Assembly (NCBI GenBank): GCA_007116495.1
Contig: SKIJ01000100.1
Span: forward strand, 1-39,295
Length of the DNA: 39,295 nucleotides
From: Cryomorphaceae bacterium
Lineage (GTDB): Bacteria > Bacteroidota > Bacteroidia > Flavobacteriales > Schleiferiaceae
Direction: 5' to 3'
Positions 8,033 to 18,087 of the stretch are shown one piece after another. Position numbers and translations under genes: made by a program. The number at the start of each line of letters is the position of its first letter. Positions within the stretch are counted from its first letter, which is position 1. The notes below the pieces were generated by a model, which had not been told where the DNA came from, ran no database searches, and saw only the letters and a list, made by a program, of their open reading frames with translations.

Positions 8033-8489
8033 TCTACTGATGTTTGGGTGCAAAAGCAAAGTGCCAACGGAAAGTATGAGCTCAGGCGACTTTGAAATTG
8101 CTTCGGCAGAAGATGTTTTGAATGAAAAACGCGAAGAGCGAAAAATGCGCTGCGCACCTATTCTACGAGCAAGCCAGTTTAACGAGGATGCCGTTAAAAC
8201 CAATATGGTTGATTTTGCAGAAATACAAAGGGGGTGCCTTCATATTTCCTATTCCTACTCGGGCTGTGAAAAAACAAAGGCCAACGTGTACTACAGGCGC
8301 ATTGAAAACACCAGTCCTCAAGAGCTCTCTTTATTTGTAGCGGTAAGTGAAGCCGGGGAATGCGACATGCTTCTCGAAGGTGAGGGGACTTTTAACCTCT
8401 CTGATATAGAAGGACATACTTCAGGAAAAGTTATTTTAAGACTGGAGGGATACGAAGAATCGTTTACCTATATTTACACAGCTGAGTAA
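7995..8489 (+). CDS. Small lipoprotein of unknown function, overlapping the protease gene
   Basis: A 164-residue protein with a lipoprotein-type signal (positive MTRLYLK, hydrophobic core, LLMFGC with Cys19, then KSK). The mature part has four further Cys residues (in MRCAP, RGCLH, SGCEK and GECDM) and strand-like spacing, so two disulfides in the periplasm or at the cell surface are plausible. No family is recognised. The start lies 38 bases inside the end of the T9SS protease gene in another frame; no other ATG would keep the signal peptide, so translation is probably coupled. This pairing suggests a partner or inhibitor of the protease, but that is inference from position only. The 3' end overlaps the convergent nnr gene by 16 bases. 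Confidence 0.72.
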   Translation: MTRLYLKSLLFTSLLMFGCKSKVPTESMSSGDFEIASAEDVLNEKREERKMRCAPILRASQFNEDAVKTNMVDFAEIQRGCLHISYSYSGCEKTKANVYYRRIENTSPQELSLFVAVSEAGECDMLLEGEGTFNLSDIEGHTSGKVILRLEGYEESFTYIYTAE

Positions 8490-9949
8490 GCATCTGGTAT
8501 ACAATCAATAACATCAGAAGCTGTTACCGATTTCGCTCCCAATCTACGCGCTGCAATACGAGCTGATTTTCCGTGCAAGTGATTGGCTACTATTGCTGCA
8601 TGGATTGGACTGTAGCCTTGTACGCGCAGGCTAACAATCATACCTGTGAGCACATCACCGGATCCGGCAACCGAAAGAGCCGGTGTTCCTGTGCTATTTA
8701 CATACACACTTCCGTCCGGTGAAACGGTAAATGTAAACGCTCCTTTTAACACAACTACCAGATTAAAACGAAAAGCAAACGCTTTAACGTCTTCAAGGGT
8801 ATAATCAGACGTGTTTAATAGGCGCTTCATTTCTCCTGGATGTGGGGTAATAATGGTGTTTTTGGGAAGAAAAGCCAGCCATGTAGGATTTTCGGCAAGT
8901 AAGTTTAAGGCATCTGCGTCGATGACTAAATTTCCAGAATCTTGAATCAATCGCTTAAGTGCTTTACCCGTTTGTTCATCTGTACCCAAACCAGGCCCGA
9001 TGCCAATTGCATTAATTTTCGATGACACATTGATATGAGATACAACATTCATATCGTCATCAATTTGCCACATTGCGTCTGGAAGCTGAGCTGCCAAATG
9101 TGAGGCATGCTTGCCAACTGTATGAACCGTTGTAAGTCCAGCTCCCGCACGCATACAAGCCTTAGCCGTAAGCACAATAGCACCGGGCATTCCCACACTC
9201 CCACCTATCAACAATGCGTGCCCCGCCATTTGCTTATGGTAAAATGTGGGTCTGTGGCGCAATAATGGGGTTACAAACTGGTCGGTTACGTACGTTACTG
9301 CTGTATGCATATTAGCTGTAGCCTGGTTGTGCCAGCCAATGTCAACTACGATAAACTTACCTACAAAACGTCCGGTAACCGGGAAGAAAAAGGCGTATTT
9401 TGGCTGCATAAAGGTAAGCGTGTACGTTGCTTGCACGACCTCATCATCGGCAGACAACGTTTCTGAGTCAACCATTAAGCCAGACGGAACATCAACAGAT
9501 ACAATTGGAACCGTTGATTGATTTATCGACGCCACAAACGCGCGATAATTCCCTTCCAAAGGTCGGCTGAGTCCCGTTCCAAAAACAGCATCGATGATGA
9601 TGCCGTCCTTCACCTTGGGTAATTCGGTCACGCGTTTCTCAACGCCTCCTGCATCCAAAAATCGTTGGCGATTTACCTCAAAATCAGCACTCCCTACATC
9701 AGTAAACGATGGTGTGAAAACCGTTACATCTTCTCCCATTATGTGCAAGTGGCGCGCAATGACCATCCCATCTCCGGCATTATTACCTGCGCCACAAGCG
9801 ACGTAGTATGGACCTTCGTATGGAAGTTGCCTTAGTACCTTTAACGCCTGAATGGACGCGCGCTCCATTAAGTCTAATGACGAAATGGGCTCATATGTGA
9901 TGGTATAGGCATCAGCTTCCTGTATTTGAGAGGCGTTTAATATCTTCAT
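8474..9949 (-). CDS. nnr: Bifunctional NAD(P)H-hydrate epimerase/ADP-dependent NAD(P)H-hydrate dehydratase
   Basis: Repairs hydrated NADH and NADPH: the N-terminal YjeF_N domain epimerises the hydrate and the C-terminal domain dehydrates it at the cost of ADP. The 491-residue length fits the fused form. Epimerase signatures: GAGNNAGDGMVIARHL, DAVFGTGLSRPLEG and VSVDVPSGL. Dehydratase signatures: LLIGGSVGMPGA, GIGPGLG, LVIDADALNLL, ITPHPGEMKRLL, VVLKGAFTF and VAGSGDVLTGMI. It starts 38 bases inside the end of coaE, so the two cofactor genes are likely co-translated. The plus-strand lipoprotein gene runs 16 bases into its 3' end. Confidence 0.96.
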   Translation of the reverse strand: MKILNASQIQEADAYTITYEPISSLDLMERASIQALKVLRQLPYEGPYYVACGAGNNAGDGMVIARHLHIMGEDVTVFTPSFTDVGSADFEVNRQRFLDAGGVEKRVTELPKVKDGIIIDAVFGTGLSRPLEGNYRAFVASINQSTVPIVSVDVPSGLMVDSETLSADDEVVQATYTLTFMQPKYAFFFPVTGRFVGKFIVVDIGWHNQATANMHTAVTYVTDQFVTPLLRHRPTFYHKQMAGHALLIGGSVGMPGAIVLTAKACMRAGAGLTTVHTVGKHASHLAAQLPDAMWQIDDDMNVVSHINVSSKINAIGIGPGLGTDEQTGKALKRLIQDSGNLVIDADALNLLAENPTWLAFLPKNTIITPHPGEMKRLLNTSDYTLEDVKAFAFRFNLVVVLKGAFTFTVSPDGSVYVNSTGTPALSVAGSGDVLTGMIVSLRVQGYSPIHAAIVANHLHGKSARIAARRLGAKSVTASDVIDCIPDAYSAV

Positions 9950-10526
9950 GAATGTCGTAAATCTGTGAGATTAGGTCGTTTTCATCGCCATTGTAAATAA
10001 CAAAGTCACTTAGTGCCATCTTATCTTCATCCGACCACTGATGCTGCATTCGGTTTTCTATGTCTTCCCGTGACAGTCCGCTACGCTTCATAACGCGCTC
10101 AATCCGAGATTCTCTTGGGGCTACCACCAATATTACGTAATTACAATCAGTATACGTACCGGATTCAAACAACACCGCTGCTTCTTTTAACACATAAGGA
10201 AACGACTGTTCAGCAACCCACGATTTAAAGTCTTGAGCCACCAATGGGTGAATCACCTTATTCAATGCATCTAATCTTTCCTTGTTGCCAAAAACAGCTT
10301 CTCCTAACGCCTTGCGATTTAATGCACCGTTATCATCAAACATTTCATCACCGTACGTTTCTCTTATGTAGGATAAAATCTGTTCATTTTCTGCCGTGAG
10401 CATACGCGCTTTGTCATCGGCAATATAGATGGGAACACCTAACTTTTCAAAAACTTTGGCAGCCGTTGTTTTACCACTACCAATTCCACCGGTAATACCA
10501 ACGATTAATGGGCTGGTTTGTGCCAT
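9912..10526 (-). CDS. coaE: Dephospho-CoA kinase
   Basis: Phosphorylates dephospho-CoA at the 3'-OH in the last step of CoA synthesis. The 204-residue product begins MAQTSPLIVGITGG and carries a P-loop GGIGSGKT at 13-20. Also visible: IYIADDKAR, the NKVIHPLVAQDF segment and VLKEAAVLFESG, all typical of CoaE. The C-terminal 13 residues are encoded within the nnr overlap. No clear -7 element is seen directly upstream. Confidence 0.96.
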   Translation of the reverse strand: MAQTSPLIVGITGGIGSGKTTAAKVFEKLGVPIYIADDKARMLTAENEQILSYIRETYGDEMFDDNGALNRKALGEAVFGNKERLDALNKVIHPLVAQDFKSWVAEQSFPYVLKEAAVLFESGTYTDCNYVILVVAPRESRIERVMKRSGLSREDIENRMQHQWSDEDKMALSDFVIYNGDENDLISQIYDIHEDIKRLSNTGS

Positions 10527-10648
10527 GATTGACGATTGATTTTAGTGGGCTAATATACGTTTTTTACACTGATATACGACAGATAAACGAATGGGTATAT
10601 CGCAAAACCTGCTGTTTGATATTGACATTTTGTCGCTTAAGGCTACAC

Positions 10649-11770
<1,122 letters not shown>

Positions 11771-11771
<1 letters not shown>

Positions 11772-12556
11772 TATATTTCTTCTACAAACGATTCCAACAA
11801 CCAGCCAACATTACCGTTTTCCAATCGAATCTTTAACCACTCTTGATACACATCCAATAACTCCATCTTGGTGCCTTCGTGTATGATGAACATATCTTCA
11901 CCTTTAAGTGACGGTGCACTTTTAACTGTGATTTCTTGTTCTAAAAGTATGGCAAAACGTTGCTCATCATAGGCTTTTCGACCAAATGAGGACAAAACAC
12001 TAACAACAGATAAAAATAACGTTGCAACAAATACCAGAACTGTTGCTGAGCCGATGATGCGATTTGATAAAAACAATAACCAAAAGATAACCGAAAGAGA
12101 GATAAACAATAAAGACATCCAAGCCCAACCATTTGCCGAAAAGAGCTTAAGGTATGCATGTGTGATGTCTTTAAACCAGATACTGCCCGTAGACTGTATG
12201 TCATCAATCGTAGATGAACGGGCATACGTCAAGTTAAATTGGATGTCTTCATCGTTGGGGCTCAAGCGCAGAGCACGTTCATAATTTAAAATGGCTAAAC
12301 CGAGTTTCCTTAACTTAAAGTAGGCATTACCCAAGTTGTAATACAAATTTGAAGACACATAACCACGACTTAAGATATGCTCGTAAGCTTCTGCAGCCTG
12401 TTTGAAATCCGCATTTTCATAGAGCGTGTTGCCAAAGAGCATAACATCGTTTACACTCATATCTTCTATAAAAATCGAGTCGTTGGAATTTTCTGCAGCC
12501 AAAGATGCAGCAAAAACCACCATCAACAGCATCGCTAAAGCTTTCGTTACGCCCAT
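11771..12556 (-). CDS. batE: BatE: TPR and SH3-like membrane protein
   Basis: A 261-residue protein with an N-terminal signal segment (about 1-21), a TPR region (about 35-115, including LYYNLGNAYFKLRKLGLAIL), two membrane segments (about 133-155 and 163-185) and a C-terminal SH3b-like domain (about 200-261, ending WLKIRLENGNVGWLLESFV). This order is that of BatE, the last member of the Bat aerotolerance set described in Bacteroides fragilis. It overlaps batD by 10 bases and rsgA by one base. The TPR and SH3 parts probably bind proteins or peptidoglycan in the periplasm; this is inference. Confidence 0.9.
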
Positions 12557-14298
12557 TCTCTTGCTCTTTTTATCGTACGTTCAACTTGTTCCGAAGAAGC
12601 TGCAGCTCCAAGACCGGAGTATTGTAGAGACTCCAATGATTCGTAAAGTGTCATCCATTCGTCGGTAAATTCTTCTCCGAATGTTTGCATCGATGCTTGC
12701 TTTAATCTTTGTTTGGTTAAATCTGCGGTCTTGATGTTTAATCGAGCTGAAAAATAGGTTTCTAAGGCTCGGTGCAACAAGGTGCCACGAGAATTGGCAT
12801 TGGTTTCCCTAGATGCTTGTTTGATCAATTGCATAACCTTTCGTTCTGCTTTGCGAACGCGGGTGTTGCGAGCACTTCGACGTTTAAACATCATGTTTCG
12901 CAATACCCAACCTGCAGGAATCAATAATAATGCAAGAAACCAAAGCACCCAATACCATAACTTTTGAATGATCGGCTGCGTATCCCTTCTAAAATTTGGA
13001 GGAGACGTTTTGATAAACATGATGTCTTTACTCAGTAAATCAGCACGTTCGCTTCCTCCGATAGAACCATCCGAGGAAACGACATCTACCTTGCGCTTAT
13101 CCCCGGTAACCTCTATGCGCAACGGTTCTGTAGTTAACTCTTTGTATTGCTTCGACTTGGGGTCAAAATACGAAAAGCGCAATGGCGGAATTTCAAAGGT
13201 ACCTGAGTAACGTGGAATCAATAAGTATTCGGCCACTTTACTTCCCTTAAGTGTCCCATTTTGTACGCGTAGATTGGATCTCGTTCGAGGGTCGTATGCC
13301 TCAAATACCGATGGCAACTCTAGTGTTGGAATATCTAAAAGTCTCAGATTACCTTCTCCATTGAGCGTTACCGTTACGGTAAGAGATTGATCGGGATCTA
13401 AAGTTGTTCTGTTGGCGTCAATCGACAACGTGAAGCGCCCCACTCCCCCACTAAAGTCGTCCGGTCTTCCGGAAACCGGCAACGGCTTAACCTTTATTGG
13501 GGGAATATAAATTTGAGTTTTGTTATCTACGCGCTGAGTGACACTTCCAAACCAGCTATCGCGACGTTGTACTTGCACATTGGTAGGAATGGTAACCGGG
13601 ATGTTTTGGGCTTCGTAATTACCCGGCTGCTGTGGAAACAATAAAAAGGAGCGAACCACAGCGGTAAGCACTTGTTCGTTATCAATAAACTCACGCTTTT
13701 GCTCTACGCGCTCGATATCGATGTTCTCAGCGATAAATCCTTTAAAGTTTGGTTCGGATTCAAAACGAGGAGATGACACGCCTGTTTTTGAATACAACTT
13801 GTAGTTTACACCAATCGGTTCTCCAACGTAAACCTCTGTTCGACTCAATAACGCCTTCATCCAGGAGAGCTTTTTCACCAACACCTCCGGATCATTGGGA
13901 TCCTCGGTTTGTGTTTTACCCTCAACAACTTCGATTGAAATGGAATTGGACTGATGAGGCACACCTCCAACCATTACGCGCGCAGGCGATAATGTAAAGG
14001 AACCTAAGCTTTTGGGACGAATGGTATACGATACTTTCATGGTGGTCTGAAAGCCCTGATTCGTCATTGTACTTTGTAGACTTTGGTTAGGCCCTACCAA
14101 GACCATAAAGTGCTCGTCGAGATTCTCTGGAGGGCGAAAGCTTTGGCCTCTTGAATTAATTGTGTAAGTAATGGTGAAGCGTTCATCTTTGCCTATTGTT
14201 TCATGACTTGCTTTGCCAACAAACTTGACAGAAGAAGACTGAGCCACTGCAAAATTTGCAGATAGCAACAGAATGAGGAATGTCATAAAACGTTGCAT
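12547..14298 (-). CDS. batD: BatD: oxygen-tolerance membrane protein
   Basis: A 583-residue protein with a signal peptide (about 1-19, ending FAVAQ), a long periplasmic region of Ig-like beta domains (about 20-440), one membrane helix (about 445-466, in LWYWVLWFLALLLIPAGWVL) and a basic cytoplasmic helical tail of about 117 residues. This is the normal BatD architecture. Known role: part of the Bat set needed for full aerotolerance in Bacteroides; the biochemical function is unsettled. It overlaps batE by 10 bases and begins 89 bases after batC, the largest gap between genes inside the bat run. Confidence 0.93.
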   Translation of the reverse strand: MQRFMTFLILLLSANFAVAQSSSVKFVGKASHETIGKDERFTITYTINSRGQSFRPPENLDEHFMVLVGPNQSLQSTMTNQGFQTTMKVSYTIRPKSLGSFTLSPARVMVGGVPHQSNSISIEVVEGKTQTEDPNDPEVLVKKLSWMKALLSRTEVYVGEPIGVNYKLYSKTGVSSPRFESEPNFKGFIAENIDIERVEQKREFIDNEQVLTAVVRSFLLFPQQPGNYEAQNIPVTIPTNVQVQRRDSWFGSVTQRVDNKTQIYIPPIKVKPLPVSGRPDDFSGGVGRFTLSIDANRTTLDPDQSLTVTVTLNGEGNLRLLDIPTLELPSVFEAYDPRTRSNLRVQNGTLKGSKVAEYLLIPRYSGTFEIPPLRFSYFDPKSKQYKELTTEPLRIEVTGDKRKVDVVSSDGSIGGSERADLLSKDIMFIKTSPPNFRRDTQPIIQKLWYWVLWFLALLLIPAGWVLRNMMFKRRSARNTRVRKAERKVMQLIKQASRETNANSRGTLLHRALETYFSARLNIKTADLTKQRLKQASMQTFGEEFTDEWMTLYESLESLQYSGLGAAASSEQVERTIKRAREWA

Positions 14299-14387
14299 TA
14301 TTCGGTTTTTCTTTCGTTTCAGTTTACGTTAAATACCTTTTATTGTTGAGGCAGACATGTCGTTCAAATGTACATTGAACATCCTTT

Positions 14388-15155
14388 TTACCAACTGCGT
14401 TTTTTGGATTGATCCCGTGTTTTTTTCTTTTCTTGTTCGGCAAGTTTTTCTTGAACTTTCTGCTCTTCATCTTCAATCATTTGCATGATGCGTTCCGCAT
14501 CAGAGGGATCAAAGTTAGGTTCAGGTTCAGGCTCTTTTTCATCCTCCGAGTCACCATCTTCTCCATCACTTTGCGAATCATCTTCTTCGTCATCCTGCTC
14601 ACCTTCGTCATCTTGACTTTGATCTTGTTCGTCGTCGTCCCCATCTTGATCATCTCGATTATCATCTTCCTCCTTTTCACGTTCATCATCATCAGAATCT
14701 CCATCACCATCCTGTGGCGGTGGAGGCTCTGTCAACTGTCGCATCGCGTAAGCTAAATTTGAGCGTGTTTCCTCATCTTTGGGGTTTTGAATCAACGATG
14801 ACTTATACGACTCAATAGCCTTGTCGTAGGCCTCTTTTTGAGATTGCGCATTGCCAATATTGTGGTGCGCTTTTGCTTTATCACGTGGCGACTTTGCCAC
14901 GTCGAGGCTTTTTTCATAGCTGCGTATGGCCTCGTCAAAACGTCCTTGCCTGTAAAGTGCATTTCCCAAATTAAACGATGCCTCAAACCCTTCCTTGTCA
15001 ATTTCAAGCGCCCGTCGATAGGCCACCTCAGCTTCGCCATACTTTTCCTCTTCCATTAACTCATTCCCTCTAGTAATGGCATCGCGATAACTTTGCGCGT
15101 GCACTTGTGCAAGCGACGTAATCATGAAGATTATCGCAAATAATTGTTTACCCAT
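14388..15155 (-). CDS. batC: BatC: TPR protein with long acidic tract
   Basis: A 255-residue periplasmic TPR protein. The ATG at 15155 overlaps the batB stop as ATGGGTAA and is followed by a clear signal peptide (1-21, ending QVHAQ); an in-frame upstream ATG at 15218 would bury the signal. TPR units span about 24-140 (ASFNLGNALYRQGRFDEAI and HHNIGNAQSQKEAYDKAI). After PPPPQ (144-148) comes an acidic low-complexity tract (about 149-210) made almost only of Asp, Glu, Gly, Ser and Gln, then a conserved FDPSDAERIMQMIEDEE and a basic C-terminal helix ending RSW. BatC members share this charged-linker plan; the tract here is long. It is encoded between batB and batD. Confidence 0.92.
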   Translation of the reverse strand: MGKQLFAIIFMITSLAQVHAQSYRDAITRGNELMEEEKYGEAEVAYRRALEIDKEGFEASFNLGNALYRQGRFDEAIRSYEKSLDVAKSPRDKAKAHHNIGNAQSQKEAYDKAIESYKSSLIQNPKDEETRSNLAYAMRQLTEPPPPQDGDGDSDDDEREKEEDDNRDDQDGDDDEQDQSQDDEGEQDDEEDDSQSDGEDGDSEDEKEPEPEPNFDPSDAERIMQMIEDEEQKVQEKLAEQEKKKTRDQSKKRSW

Positions 15156-16206
15156 TGTCACTACTTTTTTGCTTCCCAATAGACTGAATGCGCTGTAACC
15201 ATCTTGTTTTCTTTTCAAACATCAGCCATTCTATACATAACAGAAAAAGAGCGAATGAGAGCGGCCACTGATATTGACTTTGGTAAGTTGTAAAAATCTT
15301 TCGTTCAAATTCAGACCGTCCCAAGCCCGCAATAACGTTTTTTAAAAACTGTTCCCCACCCTGAAGTGATGTCAGAAAATGATAATCCCCATCACCGTAA
15401 TCAGCCAGTTCTTGTAGGGTTTTAGGTTCCAAGCGAGACACAACAGCTGAGCCTGTTTTATCTTTAACATAACCTGTAACACGACCTTGACTGTTTCGTT
15501 CTGGAATCAACCCTCCTTTCTCTGTTCCAATACCTACGGTAAAAACACGAACGTCAATTTTTCTTAGTACATCCACTCTATCTTTCCAGTTACCTTCGTG
15601 ATCTTCCCCATCGCCAATTACGATTAAAATGCGATCGGAGGGTATGCTCTGATTAAAGAGGGTCGCCGCAGTCGAAATCATGGCGGAGAAGTTCGTTCCT
15701 TGTGCCGAAATAGATGTAGGGTCTAGGTTTCGCAATTGCATTGCCAGTGAGGATTTATCTGGTGTAAGCGGCACTACAGGAAAAGCTTTACCGGCAAATG
15801 CAACCAAACCTACTTGATCATTGCTCATTTGAGGAAGCATGCGATTAATGAGTTGCCGCGCACGTTCCAAACGGTTAGGTTGTACATCTTCCACCAGCAT
15901 GGAACGCGATACATCTAAGGCAAATACCAGTTGAGCACCGGTTATTGTTTGGTTTTCTACTTTTCCGCCTTGCTGGGGATTCGCCGCGGCAATGATCAAT
16001 CCGGTCAGAGCAAGTGAGCGAAGTATGAATTTTACCCACGATTTTGAGGCGTCTCTCTGAGGAGCTAACCGCCATATTGCTTTGTGATTAGCAAATTTTG
16101 CTCTTTGCCTTTTTGCCCACCATAACAAATATAACCGCCACCCCAAAAGCAACGGCAATACCCACAAGGCATGCAACATTTCGCTATGTTCAAATCGAAA
16201 CGTCAT
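15148..16206 (-). CDS. batB: BatB: VWA-domain membrane protein
   Basis: A 352-residue inner-membrane protein: two N-terminal membrane segments (about 10-30 and 58-75), a von Willebrand A domain (about 91-300) and a last membrane segment near residues 315-333. The MIDAS metal site is intact: DVSRS at 98-102, with the downstream Thr and Asp segments ISAQGTNFSAM and VIGDGEDHEG. It is one of two paired VWA proteins (BatA and BatB) that are thought to form the core of the Bat complex. It overlaps batA by four bases (ATGA) and batC by eight. Confidence 0.94.
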   Translation of the reverse strand: MTFRFEHSEMLHALWVLPLLLGWRLYLLWWAKRQRAKFANHKAIWRLAPQRDASKSWVKFILRSLALTGLIIAAANPQQGGKVENQTITGAQLVFALDVSRSMLVEDVQPNRLERARQLINRMLPQMSNDQVGLVAFAGKAFPVVPLTPDKSSLAMQLRNLDPTSISAQGTNFSAMISTAATLFNQSIPSDRILIVIGDGEDHEGNWKDRVDVLRKIDVRVFTVGIGTEKGGLIPERNSQGRVTGYVKDKTGSAVVSRLEPKTLQELADYGDGDYHFLTSLQGGEQFLKNVIAGLGRSEFERKIFTTYQSQYQWPLSFALFLLCIEWLMFEKKTRWLQRIQSIGKQKSSDNG

Positions 16207-17198
16207 AAGTCTAATGCACTTTTAAGCCACGTTTTGCGGAGAACCATTTCCAAAAACATCACAATCAGGGAAATAAGTAAAAATGGAAAATGGCGTTCTT
16301 CAATTTCAATATAATCTATGTCTTCCAGCTTTGTACGCTCCATTTTATCAATTTGATTGTAAATCTCTTTAAGCGAGTTGTTATCCGATGCCCTGAAATA
16401 TTGACCATTGCAAATATCTGCTATGGTTTTCAGCAAAGCTTCATCAATATTGACGGGGGCATTGCGAAAAAGAAGTTCTCCACGCGGGCCATAGGCGTAA
16501 GGTGTTGGTGCTGTTCCTTTACTCCCTACGCCAATTGTGTAGACACGGATACCAAATTGCGCAGCCAACTCCGCTGCTGTAAGTGGGTCAACAACTCCAC
16601 GATTGTTTTCGCCATCGCTGAGTAGAATAACTACCTTGCTTTCTGAGGGGCTGTTTCGCAAACGATTGACTGCTGTTGCCAGCCCCATACCAATTGCTGT
16701 TCCGTCTTCAACAACATTATAGGTAATTTCACTGATGTGTTGAAGCAATAGTGCATGGTTGGTTGTGGGCGGTGTTTTGGTAAAGCTCTCCCCGGCATAG
16801 AGTACGAGTCCAATTTTATCCTGACTCCTATTTTGCACAAATTCTGCGGAAAGGCGTTTGGTAGCTTCTAGTCTGTCCGGCTTGAAATCCCGCGCAAGCA
16901 TACTGGTAGAAATATCAATTGCCAACACAATTTCTATACCTTCACCCCCACGTGTTTTGGTTGTTACATCGGTACTTCTCGGGCCGGCTAGTGCTATTAT
17001 TGCAAAAATTATGGCTACCGTTCGCAGTATATAAATAAACATCATAGGATTAAAACGACCCACGACATCAACAGGAACTTCGCTCAACCGCACTTCTGAA
17101 CGAATGTGTCGTCTTCTGATTATCACCCACAACCAGAATAGAGGCAATAGCAGAAGCAGCCAAAAGAGTTCTATATGTTGAAAGCTCAAATCAAACAT
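16203..17198 (-). CDS. batA: BatA: VWA-domain membrane protein
   Basis: A 331-residue protein with the BatA layout: N-terminal membrane helices (about 8-28 and 52-72), VWA domain (about 87-290) with MIDAS DISTS at 95-99 and LLSDGENNRG, and a C-terminal membrane helix. The ATG at 17198 is chosen because it gives MFDLSFQHIELFW directly before the first helix and overlaps the preceding stop as ATGTTTGA; an ATG-less extension upstream of this would add basic residues in front of it. It is the paralogue and neighbour of BatB. Confidence 0.94.
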   Translation of the reverse strand: MFDLSFQHIELFWLLLLLPLFWLWVIIRRRHIRSEVRLSEVPVDVVGRFNPMMFIYILRTVAIIFAIIALAGPRSTDVTTKTRGGEGIEIVLAIDISTSMLARDFKPDRLEATKRLSAEFVQNRSQDKIGLVLYAGESFTKTPPTTNHALLLQHISEITYNVVEDGTAIGMGLATAVNRLRNSPSESKVVILLSDGENNRGVVDPLTAAELAAQFGIRVYTIGVGSKGTAPTPYAYGPRGELLFRNAPVNIDEALLKTIADICNGQYFRASDNNSLKEIYNQIDKMERTKLEDIDYIEIEERHFPFLLISLIVMFLEMVLRKTWLKSALDL

Positions 17199-18087
17199 CC
17201 GCACTTTTGTTTTGGGCTTCATTGAGCCAATTAACAAACGTAACTGCTTCGTCTATGTAGTCGTTTGCATTTGGTAAATTAGGAGCTTGTTTAGCGTATT
17301 TCACCAAATCAGCATGCTGAAAGAAATCGCTCATCCGAACGTTTTGCTCGGGAGTTACAGGCAGTAAGTGCAATTGCTTTAGTAATTCGTCTAATGTAGC
17401 TTCCATAGCTCGTACACCGTGTGCACGTTCGAAGTACTGACGGAGAATGGTTGTTAATTCTAAGAAGAACAATCCATATTTTTCATTTTCCCATAAGTCA
17501 GATGACCGCAAAACATTAATGCGCTCAATAGCTAAATCGTATGGCTTAGCCTCCGGCTCAACAATTGGTTCAAGCGTAGGACGTTTTACGCGCCTAATGA
17601 TGTAACGAGTCATCAATACAAGCAATATAATGATGACAATAATCAGCACGTAAACATACCATGGGTACGGAACAGACAACACATCCTTTATATCGAACAA
17701 AGAGCTGCCCTCCTCTATCATCACCCAACGCACTTCAATCATTTCAGGTTCCGATTCAAATACGTTGTTATTGTACTGCCAAGTAATCGGTTCCAATACT
17801 GCAAACCCTGTATCAAAAGACGTTACAACAACGGTTTGCTGTATGGCTTTCTGCTTTTGTTTTGGCTTATTCACCAAACTGTCTTTATTAATAATGACAA
17901 ACGAGCGATCAGTCCAAACGTCATAATTTGGAAATACCACTGCAGAATCTTCGTGAATGGTAGCAGAAAACGTTACGGTTATGGGTTCTCCAAAGCGAAT
18001 CACCGTTGTGTCAACCGTCCAGTTTGGCTGCTGAGCAAAAAGGTGCAGCGGTAACAATAAAACCAGAAAAGCGCGAAGGGCATTCAT
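17191..18087 (-). CDS. Bat-operon membrane protein, BatD/DUF4381-like
   Basis: A 298-residue protein always-looking part of moxR-bat clusters in this phylum (inference from gene order). It has a signal peptide (about 1-19, ending FAQQ), a periplasmic beta-rich domain (about 20-140), one membrane helix (about 143-164) and a cytoplasmic helical domain (about 175-298) with YGLFFLELTTILRQYFERAHG. Short periplasmic beta domain plus membrane helix plus helical tail is the plan of DUF4381 proteins and of a shortened BatD. It abuts the DUF58 gene with no gap and overlaps batA by eight bases. Exact role unknown. Confidence 0.82.
   Translation of the reverse strand: MNALRAFLVLLLPLHLFAQQPNWTVDTTVIRFGEPITVTFSATIHEDSAVVFPNYDVWTDRSFVIINKDSLVNKPKQKQKAIQQTVVVTSFDTGFAVLEPITWQYNNNVFESEPEMIEVRWVMIEEGSSLFDIKDVLSVPYPWYVYVLIIVIIILLVLMTRYIIRRVKRPTLEPIVEPEAKPYDLAIERINVLRSSDLWENEKYGLFFLELTTILRQYFERAHGVRAMEATLDELLKQLHLLPVTPEQNVRMSDFFQHADLVKYAKQAPNLPNANDYIDEAVTFVNWLNEAQNKSADV

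Noticed and set aside
14409-14756. Long plus-strand open frame rich in Ile, Leu and Phe opposite batC
   Set aside because: It is the complement of the GAT/GAA-rich acidic tract of batC; the hydrophobic translation is a by-product of that composition and has no start or promoter signals.
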